DNA from: Moorena producens 3L | GTDB lineage: Bacteria > Cyanobacteriota > Cyanobacteriia > Cyanobacteriales > Coleofasciculaceae | Assembly: GCF_000211815.1 (NCBI RefSeq) | Contig: NZ_GL890825.1 | Location: forward strand, 91,720 to 155,719 | Length of the DNA: 64,000 nt | Direction: 5' to 3' | In this document: piece by piece, positions 35,950 to 43,724 of the stretch | How positions within the stretch are numbered: the stretch's first letter is position 1 | Layout: the number at the start of each line of letters is the position of its first letter | Program-made: the position numbers and the translations under genes | Notes under the pieces: generated by a model | Told to the model about the DNA's origin: nothing | Databases searched by the model: none | The model's input: only the letters and a program-made list of their open reading frames with translations

Positions 35950-37185
35950 CTACACTTTGAATTTATCGGTAATCCGCTGCATCGCTTCGTCTACATTTTC
36001 CCGACTATTAAATGCGGAAATGCGGAAATAACCTTCCCCGGCAGCACCAAATCCAGAACCAGGGGTTCCGACTACATTGGCTGTGTTGAGTAATTTATCA
36101 AAGAAGTCCCAACTGGATAGACCATTAGGTGTTTTGACCCAAACGTAAGGGGCATTTACACCACCATATACTGTTAATCCAGCAGCTGTTAGTTGGTCGC
36201 AAATAATTTTGGCATTTTCCAGATAGAAGTTAACTAGTGCTTTAACTTGCCCTTGGCCTTCTTCAGAATAAACGGCTTCAGCGCCTCGTTGTACAATATA
36301 GGAAACCCCATTAAACTTAGTACAATGGCGGCGGTTCCAAAGTGGCCACAGTTCCACATCTGAACCATCGGATGCTTTGGCTGTTAGGGTCTTGGGTACT
36401 ACTGTTAATGCACAGCGGGTGCCGGTAAAGCCCGCATTCTTGGAAAAAGAGCGGAATTCAATGGCACAATCCCTTGCTCCCTCAATCTCGTAGATGGAGT
36501 GGGGTAGGTCTGGATTAGTAATAAAGGCTTCGTAGGCTGCATCAAAGAAAATGACCGAACCATTTGCTTTGGCATAGTCTACCCAAGTTTTGAGGTAGTC
36601 TTTGCTAGCGGTTGCTCCGGTAGGGTTATTGGGGAAGCATAGGTAAATTAAATCAACCTTCTCGGAGGGAATCTCTGCGGTGAAGTTGTTCTCGGCGGTA
36701 ATCGGTAGATAAACCAAACCCTCATATTTACCGCTATCATCAGCATCCCCCGTATGACCAGCCATGACGTTGGTGTCTACATATACAGGATAAACTGGGT
36801 CAGTAACGGCAATCTTGTTATCTTTCCCAAAGATGTCGAGAATGTTACCGGTGTCGCACTTGGAGCCATCGGAGATGAAAATTTCCCCAGCCTCAATCTC
36901 ACACCCCCGGCTTTGAAAATCGTGGGTAGCAATTTTTTCCCTTAACCAAGGGTAGCCTTGCTCGGGACCATAACCTTTGAAGGTGGCGCGATCGCCCATT
37001 TCTTCAACAGCTTTGATTATAGCGGTGCGGCAGGCTGCTGGTAGTGGTTCGGTAACATCACCAATCCCCAGCTTGATTAGCTTAGCATCAGGATTGGCCT
37101 CTGCGAAAGTATTGACCCGTCGCGCAATTTCGGGAAATAGGTAGCCAGCTTTGAGTTTGAGGTAGTTATCGTTAATGGTTGCCAT
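35950..37185 (-). CDS. dapL: LL-diaminopimelate aminotransferase
   Basis: A 411-residue class I PLP aminotransferase converting tetrahydrodipicolinate directly to LL-diaminopimelate for lysine and peptidoglycan, the route used by plants and cyanobacteria. The start MATINDNYLKLKAGYLFPEI is diagnostic; further signatures are LGIGDVTEPLP, CFPNNPTGATA, and FRSFSKNAGFTGTRC with the Schiff-base Lys. The length matches the family exactly. It ends just after a heptamer array, whose growth stops 18 bp short of the stop codon. Identification is firm. Confidence 0.97.
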   Translation of the reverse strand: MATINDNYLKLKAGYLFPEIARRVNTFAEANPDAKLIKLGIGDVTEPLPAACRTAIIKAVEEMGDRATFKGYGPEQGYPWLREKIATHDFQSRGCEIEAGEIFISDGSKCDTGNILDIFGKDNKIAVTDPVYPVYVDTNVMAGHTGDADDSGKYEGLVYLPITAENNFTAEIPSEKVDLIYLCFPNNPTGATASKDYLKTWVDYAKANGSVIFFDAAYEAFITNPDLPHSIYEIEGARDCAIEFRSFSKNAGFTGTRCALTVVPKTLTAKASDGSDVELWPLWNRRHCTKFNGVSYIVQRGAEAVYSEEGQGQVKALVNFYLENAKIICDQLTAAGLTVYGGVNAPYVWVKTPNGLSSWDFFDKLLNTANVVGTPGSGFGAAGEGYFRISAFNSRENVDEAMQRITDKFKV

Positions 37186-37316
37186 AGTAGATTGCTATAA
37201 ACGCCTTCAAAATAGCTTATATCAAGTCTGGTGGAATACCTATAATTAGGCTGGGGAGATAGGGAGATGGGGAGATGGGGAGATTTTTATGAAGGGTAAT
37301 TATTCCGACATGATAG

Positions 37317-37422
37317 TATAGCCCTACGCGCAAGTCCGCAAGTCAGAAGTCAGAAGTCAGAAGTAAGCTATGACTAAGTTTCGGAGTTTACAAATGTCTT
37401 AATCTGAATGCGTAGTGCTATA
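37317..37422. mobile_element. Small element with TATAGC(A/C)CTACGC ends, copy 1
   Basis: The left end TATAGCCCTACGCGCAAGT and right end ...GAATGCGTAGTGCTATA are near-inverted repeats bounding 106 bp. Inside is an AGTCAGA heptamer array and AGCTATGACTAAGTTTCGG. Related copies are at 46228-46349 and 49026-49238. Confidence 0.75.
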
Positions 37423-37488
37423 CAAGTTTTTTGTAAGCATATGCGCTATGGGAACAGGTGTCAGCGGTCAGTCGTTGGCCTTTGGCTG

Positions 37489-37675
37489 ATATAGCAATTC
37501 TCTCTCCCATCAGGTACAAAGGGATCCCCCTAAATCCCCCTTATAAAGGGGGACTTTGAGGCTCAAAAGCGTACCTCATAAATGCAATAAACGCTATAGC
37601 TTATGGCTGATAGCTGATAGCTGATAACTGATAACTGATAACTGATAGCTGATAGCTGATAGCTGATAGCTGATA
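37489..37675. repeat. TATAGC-type element followed by a GCTGATA array
   Basis: At about 37489-37598 an element begins TATAGCAATTC, contains CAGGTACAAAGGGATCCCCC, and ends ATAAACGCTATA. From about 37605 a GCTGATA/ACTGATA array runs without a break up to the ATG of the methyltransferase gene at 37675, leaving no room for an independent Shine-Dalgarno sequence. Confidence 0.8.
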
Positions 37676-38595
37676 TGGAAATTCCGAAATTACTCAACAC
37701 TCAAATCGGTGATGTAGCAGCTACATCCCTACTGACTTTATATTGCCATGCCCTAGAAAGCCAGTCAAAAGACCCAATTTTATATGATCCATTAGCTGTT
37801 GAAATTACTGACAAATTAACTCCTGAATTATCCCAATCAGATAACAAGCTTTATCATAGCTTAGCTAAGGGCAAGGTAGAAAAAAAATTGGTGGTTCATA
37901 TTGCTATGCGCGCCAAACGCTATGATGATTATACCAGAAATTTCCTGGAGCGATCGCATAAGCGATGCAGCGCGGTCTTGGGGGTTTCCCCCATGAGCGA
38001 CTGCATCAAGAACAGAATTGTTGTTAATATTGGTTGTGGATTGGATACTCGTTTCCACCGGATCGATAACGGTAAGGTGATATTCTATGACCTTGATTTC
38101 CCAGAGGTGATAGCAGTTAAACGGAAACTGTTGCCAGAAACTGACCGCTATCGCTTTATTCCGTCTTCGGTATTTAATTATGAATGGATGGAACTAATCA
38201 GAGAGTTGAAGGCTGATTCAGTTTTATTTATGGCAGAAGGCGTGTTTATGTACCTTCAAGAAGAGGAAGTAAAATCATTAGTATTGAAACTGCAATCAAC
38301 TTTTCCAGGCTGTGAACTTATTGCTGAATTTGTCAAGGCTGCTTGGTTAAAGCCGCCCCTGCGAGCAATCATCAACAGAAAATTACAACAGGATTTGCAT
38401 TTGGGAAAAGATGCCACTTTCAAGTTTGGTATTAAAGACAGTAAAGACTTGGAGGCTTGGAATCCAGGGCTTGAATTCCTTGATGATTGGTTTTATCTTG
38501 ATGAACCAGAAAAGAAACTTGGTTTGCTGAGAGTTTTCAAAGATATTCCATTTTTCAGGAAAATACTGTGGACTGCTCGCTATAAGATGAATTGA
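37675..38595 (+). CDS. Leucine-carboxyl-methyltransferase-family SAM methyltransferase with a repeat-derived insert
   Basis: A 306-residue enzyme of the PPM1/LCMT fold used on small-molecule or protein carboxylates. The motif I strand is VVNIGCGLDTRFHRID, with FYDLDFPEV and LFMAEGVFMYLQEEEV following, all typical. Between FLERSH and NRIVVNIG the family has no extra residues, but here 17 residues (KRCSAVLGV...DCIK) are encoded by a 51-nt REP-like element identical to the copy at 48681. The reading frame is kept. The start ATG directly abuts a heptamer array. The insert precedes the SAM-binding strand, so activity may or may not survive. Confidence 0.85.
   Translation: MEIPKLLNTQIGDVAATSLLTLYCHALESQSKDPILYDPLAVEITDKLTPELSQSDNKLYHSLAKGKVEKKLVVHIAMRAKRYDDYTRNFLERSHKRCSAVLGVSPMSDCIKNRIVVNIGCGLDTRFHRIDNGKVIFYDLDFPEVIAVKRKLLPETDRYRFIPSSVFNYEWMELIRELKADSVLFMAEGVFMYLQEEEVKSLVLKLQSTFPGCELIAEFVKAAWLKPPLRAIINRKLQQDLHLGKDATFKFGIKDSKDLEAWNPGLEFLDDWFYLDEPEKKLGLLRVFKDIPFFRKILWTARYKMN
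37960..38010 (+). repeat. REP-like element inserted in frame within a gene
   Basis: The 51 nt from 37960 encode 17 codons inside the methyltransferase. They match the intergenic copy at 48681-48732 base for base over about 50 nt. Removing them rejoins FLERSH to NRIVVNIGCG, the normal family spacing. Confidence 0.88.
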
Positions 38596-38616
38596 AAGGG
38601 AATCGGGAGTAGGGAG

Positions 38617-38755
38617 TAGGCAAGAGGCAAGAGGCAAGAGGCAAGTCCAGTAGGGTGCGTTAGGGGCGGACTTGCCCTCATCTTGAACCTTGTAGCCAGC
38701 GTTGAGATAGTCCGCACCGTAACGCACCACTAAGGCAAGAGGCAAGAGGCAGAGT
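38617..38755. repeat. GCAAGAG heptamer array and a GTAGGGTGCG/CGTAACGCACC unit
   Basis: GCAAGAG repeats at about 38617-38645 and again at about 38730-38750 enclose GTAGGGTGCGTTAGGGGC ... CGCACCGTAACGCACCAC, another palindromic repeat. It fills the space before the GNAT gene. Confidence 0.7.
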
Positions 38756-38769
38756 AATCTCTGAGACAG

Positions 38770-39231
38770 ATGTTAATTCGTAACTACCAAGTATCAGATG
38801 CCAAAGCTGTGATTGATGTCTACAAAAATGCTATCATGGAGATAGCATCACAGGCTTATGATCGTAAACAAATAGAGATTTGGTCATCCTATCCTAAGGA
38901 TATCGACCAGTTTACGAAACGGCTGAGTATGGGAATAACACTTGTTGCAGTTGATGGCAATAAGGTGGCGGCTTTTGGTCAATTAAATCCCGCTAATCAC
39001 ATTGATTTACTGTTTACAGCAAAAGACTACTCTCGACAGGGATATGCTACAGCCATTTACCAACAATTAGAAGATGAAGCGTTAAAGCAAGGGGTTAGTT
39101 GTCTCTATACTGAAGCTAGCATAATTTCTAAGTATTTCTTTATCAAACAGGGATTTACTATCATTGAACCGGAGACTGTATTGCTTAGGGGGGTAGGGTT
39201 TGAACGGTTTAGGATGGAAAAGGTCATGTAA
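38770..39231 (+). CDS. GNAT-family N-acetyltransferase
   Basis: A 153-residue acyl-CoA transferase. RNYQVSDAKAVIDVYKNAI is the start of the fold and the acetyl-CoA loop is DYSRQGYATAIYQQLEDEA. The later EASIISKYFFIKQGFTIIEPETV is typical of the YafP/ElaA-like branch. The substrate is unknown. It starts 24 bp or so behind a repeat-filled leader. A HIP1-based hairpin with a T-run lies about 200 bp downstream. Confidence 0.88.
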   Translation: MLIRNYQVSDAKAVIDVYKNAIMEIASQAYDRKQIEIWSSYPKDIDQFTKRLSMGITLVAVDGNKVAAFGQLNPANHIDLLFTAKDYSRQGYATAIYQQLEDEALKQGVSCLYTEASIISKYFFIKQGFTIIEPETVLLRGVGFERFRMEKVM

Positions 39232-39234
39232 GCA

Positions 39235-39696
39235 GTCAGCAGTCAGCGGTCAGCGGTCAGCGGTCAGTAGTCAGCGGTCAGCTTATTTTATTCAAAAGCT
39301 GTTCGGTGTAGCTTGCCCATAGCCCATTAGTTGATAGCTGAAAGCACCTCAAGTAGCGTGCGCGTAGCGCATAAGCTGATAGCTTAGGCTTTCCGATTGC
39401 TAAAATAGTAGACAAATTTGTTGTTTTGTTGAACAGTAGCGATCGCAAAATTACAAAGTATGCGATCGCTTATTTTTCTCCTCTACCCACCCTTGCAACA
39501 CTTATAGTGCTTACCACCTGTTAGGGGCTTTCAACCTAGTGGTGCGTTACGGGTACGCACTAAATTCTTCATTCTTCATTCTTCATTCTTCATTCTAAAT
39601 TCTTCATTCTAAATTCTTCATTCTTCATTCTTCATTCTTCATTCTTCATTCTTCATTCTTCATTCTAAATTCTAAATTCTTCATTCTTCATTATTA
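39235..39696. repeat. GCGGTCA array and TTCATTC/TTCTAAA heptamer array
   Basis: The gap between the GNAT and transglutaminase genes carries a GCGGTCA array (39235-39285), a TTCGGTGTAGC/CACCTCAAGTAGCGTGCG repeat and a long ATTCTTC/ATTCTAA array (39566-39696). The last reaches the stop codon of the convergent gene. No gene is seen. Confidence 0.9.
39438..39477 (+). terminator. HIP1-built intrinsic terminator
   Basis: AGCGATCGCA pairs with TGCGATCGCT over a 13-nt loop and is followed by TATTTTTCT. Both arms are HIP1 octamers. It is the best intrinsic-terminator shape in the window, although it lies about 200 bp after the GNAT stop. Confidence 0.6.
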
Positions 39697-40284
39697 CCAT
39701 TCCTCCAACAAAACATCTGGCAAACTACCAAGCATTTCATCCCAAGTATTACAAGCCTGTAATGCTTCGATAACTATAGGAAGTGGTTCAGAAAAAATGT
39801 TAGGAAAGTCAGCTTCTGCGGGAAATCGAATGCTGAAGGCTAATTGCTCCTTTGGGGGATTAAATTGAGCATTAATTCCCTCACGGTTTCCTCTGGGATC
39901 AATTCGATACCAACCGAATTCAGCTAAGTAAACAGCATTGAGACCATGCAAACTGTAAGGCTCACCATCGTCATTAATACTTAAGCGTTGATAACAAAAG
40001 CCTGCTGGAATTCCATTGGCTCGTAATAGAGCAGCTAGCAAATGGCTTTTTGCATAACAATAACCGGTTTTATGCTTAAGTACATCCGAGGCACGACAGG
40101 TGACAGGGTTCATTTTATAGTCAACGCTATGACAAATTTGATCGCGAACCCACTCAAAACAGGCTTTTGCGATCGCATTCGATGTTTGATGCTCTAGGGC
40201 TATTGTCTTCGCCAGTTCCAGAACGCTAGGATGTTGCCAATCGATGATTGGAGTGGTTTGTAGATAGTCTTGTGTATTCTCCAT
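39694..40284 (-). CDS. Transglutaminase-like cysteine protease-fold protein
   Basis: A 196-residue protein with the transglutaminase-core triad: Cys in KTGYCYAKSHLLAALLRANGIP (region cut short here), His in SLHGLNAVYL and Asp in YRIDPRGN. Family members are proteases or amidases acting on peptides; a bacterial role is rarely known. The N-terminal part contains a helical QTSNAIAKACFEWVRDQI. It has no signal peptide, so it is probably cytoplasmic. It stands alone between repeat-filled gaps. Confidence 0.85.
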   Translation of the reverse strand: MENTQDYLQTTPIIDWQHPSVLELAKTIALEHQTSNAIAKACFEWVRDQICHSVDYKMNPVTCRASDVLKHKTGYCYAKSHLLAALLRANGIPAGFCYQRLSINDDGEPYSLHGLNAVYLAEFGWYRIDPRGNREGINAQFNPPKEQLAFSIRFPAEADFPNIFSEPLPIVIEALQACNTWDEMLGSLPDVLLEEW

Positions 40285-40289
40285 GTTAA

Positions 40290-40349
40290 AAAGGGAGTCG
40301 GGAGTCGGGAGTCGGGAGTCGGGAATCGGGAATCGGGAGTCGGGAGTGA
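40290..40349. repeat. Heptamer array GGGAGTC/GGGAATC
   Basis: About eight units of GGGAGTC and GGGAATC lie directly upstream of the transglutaminase-like gene's start codon. Similar arrays occur at 28450-28528, 47998-48068 and 53010-53092. Confidence 0.9.
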
Positions 40350-40366
40350 AAAAAATCCTAATTAAA

Positions 40367-40539
40367 GTAGGGTGGGCAAACTAATCTATAGCGTTTATAG
40401 GACTCATGAGGTACAAATGGATCCCCCTAAATCCCCCTTAAAAAGGGGGACTTTGAGGTTAATTATTGTACCTCATACATGCAATTAACGCTATAATCAT
40501 TAATACTCATTCTAAACCAAGGTTTTTTGCCCACCCTAC
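40367..40539. mobile_element. GTAGGGTGGGCAAA element carrying a nested TA-flanked MITE
   Basis: The outer ends GTAGGGTGGGCAAA and TTTTTTGCCCACCCTAC match the 66-bp copies at 46394-46459 and 46503-46568. Here the element is 173 bp because 107 bp (40389-40495, TAGCGTTTATAG ... TTAACGCTATA) have been inserted at a TA, which is duplicated. The nested unit contains ATGAGGTAC/GTACCTCAT and GGATCCCCCTAAATCCCCC. Confidence 0.85.
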
Positions 40540-40559
40540 AACCTAAATTCTTAGAGGTT

Positions 40560-40690
40560 GTCTGAGAAGTCTCATTTGCTACATCTAAGCCCCCTAAATC
40601 CCCCGAGCGAGCAATCCCTCGCTCGGGGGACTTTTAGCAGCAAATTGATTCTTGTTCCCCCCAAGCGAGCAATCCCTCGCTTGGGGGGCT
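40560..40690. repeat. CCCCCTAAATCCCCC / GAGCGAGCAATCCCTCGCTCG palindromic repeats
   Basis: The stretch holds GAGCGAGC-AATCC-CTCGCTC hairpins and CCCCTAAATCCCCC repeats, seen again inside the adjacent MITE. No gene is supported between the transglutaminase-like and CHAT genes. Confidence 0.7.
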
Positions 40691-40839
40691 AGGGCGTGTT
40701 TTCTTGCCTCGGAGATCCCCCGTTGGTCCCCCTTAAAAAAGGGGGACTTTGAGTATGGCTCCCCCCAAGCGAGCAATCCCTCGCTTGGGGGGCTGGGGGG
40801 GATCATAATCTTGCGGAAAACTTTGAAAACACGCCCTAG
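40689..40839. mobile_element. CTAG-flanked MITE with GGGCGTGTTTTC ends, copy 1
   Basis: CTAGGGCGTGTTTTC at the left and GAAAACACGCCCTAG at the right are 15-bp perfect inverted repeats bounding 151 bp. The right half (GGATCATAATCTTGCGGAAA...) is the inverse of the left half of the copy at 50276-50412. It lies between repeats in non-coding DNA. Confidence 0.85.
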
Positions 40840-40879
40840 GGGGGCAAAATTCAGTATAAAAAAACTTTTCAGATATCCT

Positions 40880-40988
40880 CTTAATTCTTAATTCTTCATT
40901 CTAAATTCTTAATTCTTCATTCTCCATTCTAAATTCTAAATTCTAAATTCTAAATTCTAAATTCTAAATTCTAAATTCTTCATTCTCA
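40880..40988. repeat. Heptamer array ATTCTAA/ATTCTTC
   Basis: About fifteen units of ATTCTAA and variants end at the stop codon of the CHAT gene, which is read on the other strand. The stop itself lies at the edge of the array. Confidence 0.92.
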
Positions 40989-43718
40989 ATTCTTCATCGG
41001 TCTCCAATTCCCCGAAACAATAAAACTCGCCCAATAATAAGGATGCTGATACGTCTCATCTTTCAACATGTCCAGTTGGGTCTGCCGCAGAGCCTCGGTG
41101 CGCCCCATGTTATGGTCTAGCAAGCGCTGATAGTAAGCCAGCATCAGCTCTTTGGTGGCTTTATCCTCTACCTTGCGTAAACTGATCAGCTGAGTTTGTG
41201 AACCGGCAATCACAAAAGCCCGACGCAAGCCATAGATGCCCTCTCCTGAACTAATCCGTCCGGAACCGGTATCGCAAGCGGATAACACCACCAACTCCGT
41301 GCCAGACAACTTCAGTCCTACCGCTTCCAAGGCAGTGAGTACCCCATTCTCTGCACCAGTTCGCTTCTGCTTAAACCCTGCTAGCACTAGTCCAGACAAC
41401 AGCATGGGATTGTCATAGAGGGTGGGCAGTTCTTGATTGGGAGCGCTCTCAAAGAAACCGTGGGTAGCAATATGCAGTATCCTGGGACTATTGATTTGTT
41501 TGACTGCTGACTCAGTGGCCTTAGCCCCCAGTAGAGGGTCTACTCCCAGCATGTCAGCGATTTCTTTTACTTCATCGGCAGTGCCTGGTAATGGTGAAAA
41601 GTCCAGCTTTGAGAGGTCAATGGAACGGGTAAGGTGGGCACTAGGGAGATTGCCATGATCGTGATTAGCAATTAATTCACCAGCAGAACGGTCAAAGTCA
41701 GGATTGCCCAACAACACCGGAGCAGTTTGACTGGCAGATTTCTCGGATAATCTCAGTAAATCCCTGCCAGAGGTAAGGTAACTAAAGCGATAGTTTTCCA
41801 CCAGATACCGCTGCTGCTGATCAACCAGGGCTTCAAAGGGAATCAAGTTGAGCTCTCCTTCTGGGGAAAGTAAGATATGTCGAGTAGACCCTAACAGTTT
41901 GCGCACAGGCTCCATCAACCTCTGATCCACTTGCCGTGCGGCTTGTTTCAACTGAGCTGTGCGTGTGCCTTTGTCTTGAAGAGAGAGGCGGAACAGCTCC
42001 AGGTCTGATTCAATCAACTCAACTTCCCCTAAGTCAATGCCTTGGGGGTCTCCTTGGCCATGAAGCACGTAGGCGGCGTAGCGAGGGGGACCAAAAGGTT
42101 TATCTTGTTTCGCTTTAGGATTATAAGGTCGATACTTGACCAATTCCACTAAGGCCGTATTAGCTGGAATCAGCTTTTGAATGGCTTCGATAGTCACAGG
42201 TTGGTTAGCTGTGCGAAAGTTAGGGCTGCGACGGCTAATTTGATCCTCTAATTGGTGGGCTTGTTCAGAGAGAGACTTGACCCTCTCTTGATAGTATTTA
42301 AGAGGTAGATTTGGGGGTCGGTTGTAGGTCAGATTGGCTTGTTGAGTGGGGTTAGAATTGAGGTCTTCCAGTAACCTTGGGCTTTTAGGGTCTAAGCTTT
42401 GGCTGTAGAACAAGTTTGCTAGTTGAGTGCGGGTAGCGTTGAGGTCATCCAGTAACCTCTGGCTTTTAGGGTCTAACTGTTGACGCAGGATTTGCTGGCT
42501 ATTGGTGATGAAATCAAGAACGCGACCTTTTCGCCGCAGGACAGTAGTCAAGGCCAGACGTGCTGCTCTGGGATTGTTGGGAGCTGCGTTGAGGTGCAGA
42601 GAAATGACTGCGTATGTCCTACCAGAGATAGTATCGAGGTACTTTCGCTTTTGAGACTCAGAACCAGCTACTAAATTAGAGTGGAGGTTCTGTTCTTCTA
42701 CCTCCAATCCTTGCTCGAACAGCTCAAGGGCAGGGGTGATCTTACCTTGGGTGTAATACAGTAGCGCCAGGTTGTTGAGGCTGGTGGCGACATCGGGGTG
42801 TTGCTCTCTTAGCAAGCGTTTGAAAAGCTCTAAGGCTTGCTGGTAGAAGGGTTCGGCCTCTTGGTACCTGCCCTGGCTTGAGTACAGTAACCCCAGGTTG
42901 TTGAGGCTGACTGCCACATCAGGGTGTTCCTCTCCTAGCAAGCGTTTCCTAAGGTCTAAGGCTTGCTGTAAGAGGGGTTCGGCCTCTTGGTACCTGCCCT
43001 GGCTGTCGTACAGTCCTGCCAGGTTGTTGAGGCTGGTGGCCACATCGGGGTGTTGCTCTCCTAGCACCTGTTTCCTAAGGTCTAAGGCTTGCTGGTAGAG
43101 GGGTTCGGCCTCTTGGTACCTGCCCTGGCTTGAGTACAGTCCCGCCAGGTTGTTGAGGCTGGTGGCCACATCAGAGTTTTCCTCTCCTAGCACCCGTTTC
43201 CTAAGGTCTAAGGCTTGCTGGTAGAGGGGTTCGGCCTCTTGGTACCTACCTTGGCTAGAGTACAGTCCTGCCAGGTGGTTGAGGCTGGTGGCCACATCGG
43301 GGTGTTCCTCTCCTAGCAAGCGTTTTCTAAGGTCTAAGGCTTGCTGGTAGAGGGGTTCGGCTTCTTGGTACCTGCCCTGGCTATAGTACAGTGCTGCCAG
43401 GTAGTTGAGGCTGCTGGCCACCAGAGGGTGTTCCTCTCCTAGGACTTGTTGCCAAATCCCTAATGCTCTTTCTGCTAGGGGGATAGCTTCTGAGTACTTT
43501 CGTTGTTGTCCAAGTTCCAACACTTGCTGAGTAAGTCGAAATGCTTCTGCTAGTTTTCTTTTAATTACAGATTCGGTTAGCTCAGTTGATGGTGAGCTTT
43601 CTTGGGCTTGGGCTATACTCATCTGTCCCCATGGTGGCAGGGGAACTGCTCTGATCCCGATCACACCGACTATGGTAGCCGCCATCAGCCCTGGGTTGAT
43701 TAGGATTTTTGGCTTCAT
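40986..43718 (-). CDS. TPR-CHAT protein, third gene of a TPR/CHAT operon
   Basis: A 910-residue protein with an N-terminal hydrophobic export segment (about 10-38), six or more 42-residue TPR units (YxEAEPLYQQALDLRKRxLGEEHPDVATSLNNLA) from about 75 to 345, and a C-terminal CHAT domain with H753 in ILHIATHGFF and C815 in SACDTGSG, both retained. TPR-CHAT proteins are proteases activated or restrained by protein partners and are common in large-genome cyanobacteria. Its start is 6 bp from the end of the preceding gene, forming a tight operon. Adjacent TPR units are so alike at the DNA level that recent duplication is evident. Confidence 0.92.
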   Translation of the reverse strand: MKPKILINPGLMAATIVGVIGIRAVPLPPWGQMSIAQAQESSPSTELTESVIKRKLAEAFRLTQQVLELGQQRKYSEAIPLAERALGIWQQVLGEEHPLVASSLNYLAALYYSQGRYQEAEPLYQQALDLRKRLLGEEHPDVATSLNHLAGLYSSQGRYQEAEPLYQQALDLRKRVLGEENSDVATSLNNLAGLYSSQGRYQEAEPLYQQALDLRKQVLGEQHPDVATSLNNLAGLYDSQGRYQEAEPLLQQALDLRKRLLGEEHPDVAVSLNNLGLLYSSQGRYQEAEPFYQQALELFKRLLREQHPDVATSLNNLALLYYTQGKITPALELFEQGLEVEEQNLHSNLVAGSESQKRKYLDTISGRTYAVISLHLNAAPNNPRAARLALTTVLRRKGRVLDFITNSQQILRQQLDPKSQRLLDDLNATRTQLANLFYSQSLDPKSPRLLEDLNSNPTQQANLTYNRPPNLPLKYYQERVKSLSEQAHQLEDQISRRSPNFRTANQPVTIEAIQKLIPANTALVELVKYRPYNPKAKQDKPFGPPRYAAYVLHGQGDPQGIDLGEVELIESDLELFRLSLQDKGTRTAQLKQAARQVDQRLMEPVRKLLGSTRHILLSPEGELNLIPFEALVDQQQRYLVENYRFSYLTSGRDLLRLSEKSASQTAPVLLGNPDFDRSAGELIANHDHGNLPSAHLTRSIDLSKLDFSPLPGTADEVKEIADMLGVDPLLGAKATESAVKQINSPRILHIATHGFFESAPNQELPTLYDNPMLLSGLVLAGFKQKRTGAENGVLTALEAVGLKLSGTELVVLSACDTGSGRISSGEGIYGLRRAFVIAGSQTQLISLRKVEDKATKELMLAYYQRLLDHNMGRTEALRQTQLDMLKDETYQHPYYWASFIVSGNWRPMKN
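42741..43460 (-). repeat. 126-bp coding tandem repeats encoding TPR units
   Basis: Six consecutive 126-bp units, each beginning near TTGGTACCTGCCCTGGCT on the plus strand, encode TPRs of the CHAT protein. The units differ by only a few bases, apart from the outer ones, which are more diverged. Confidence 0.9.
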
Positions 43719-43724
43719 GAACGA

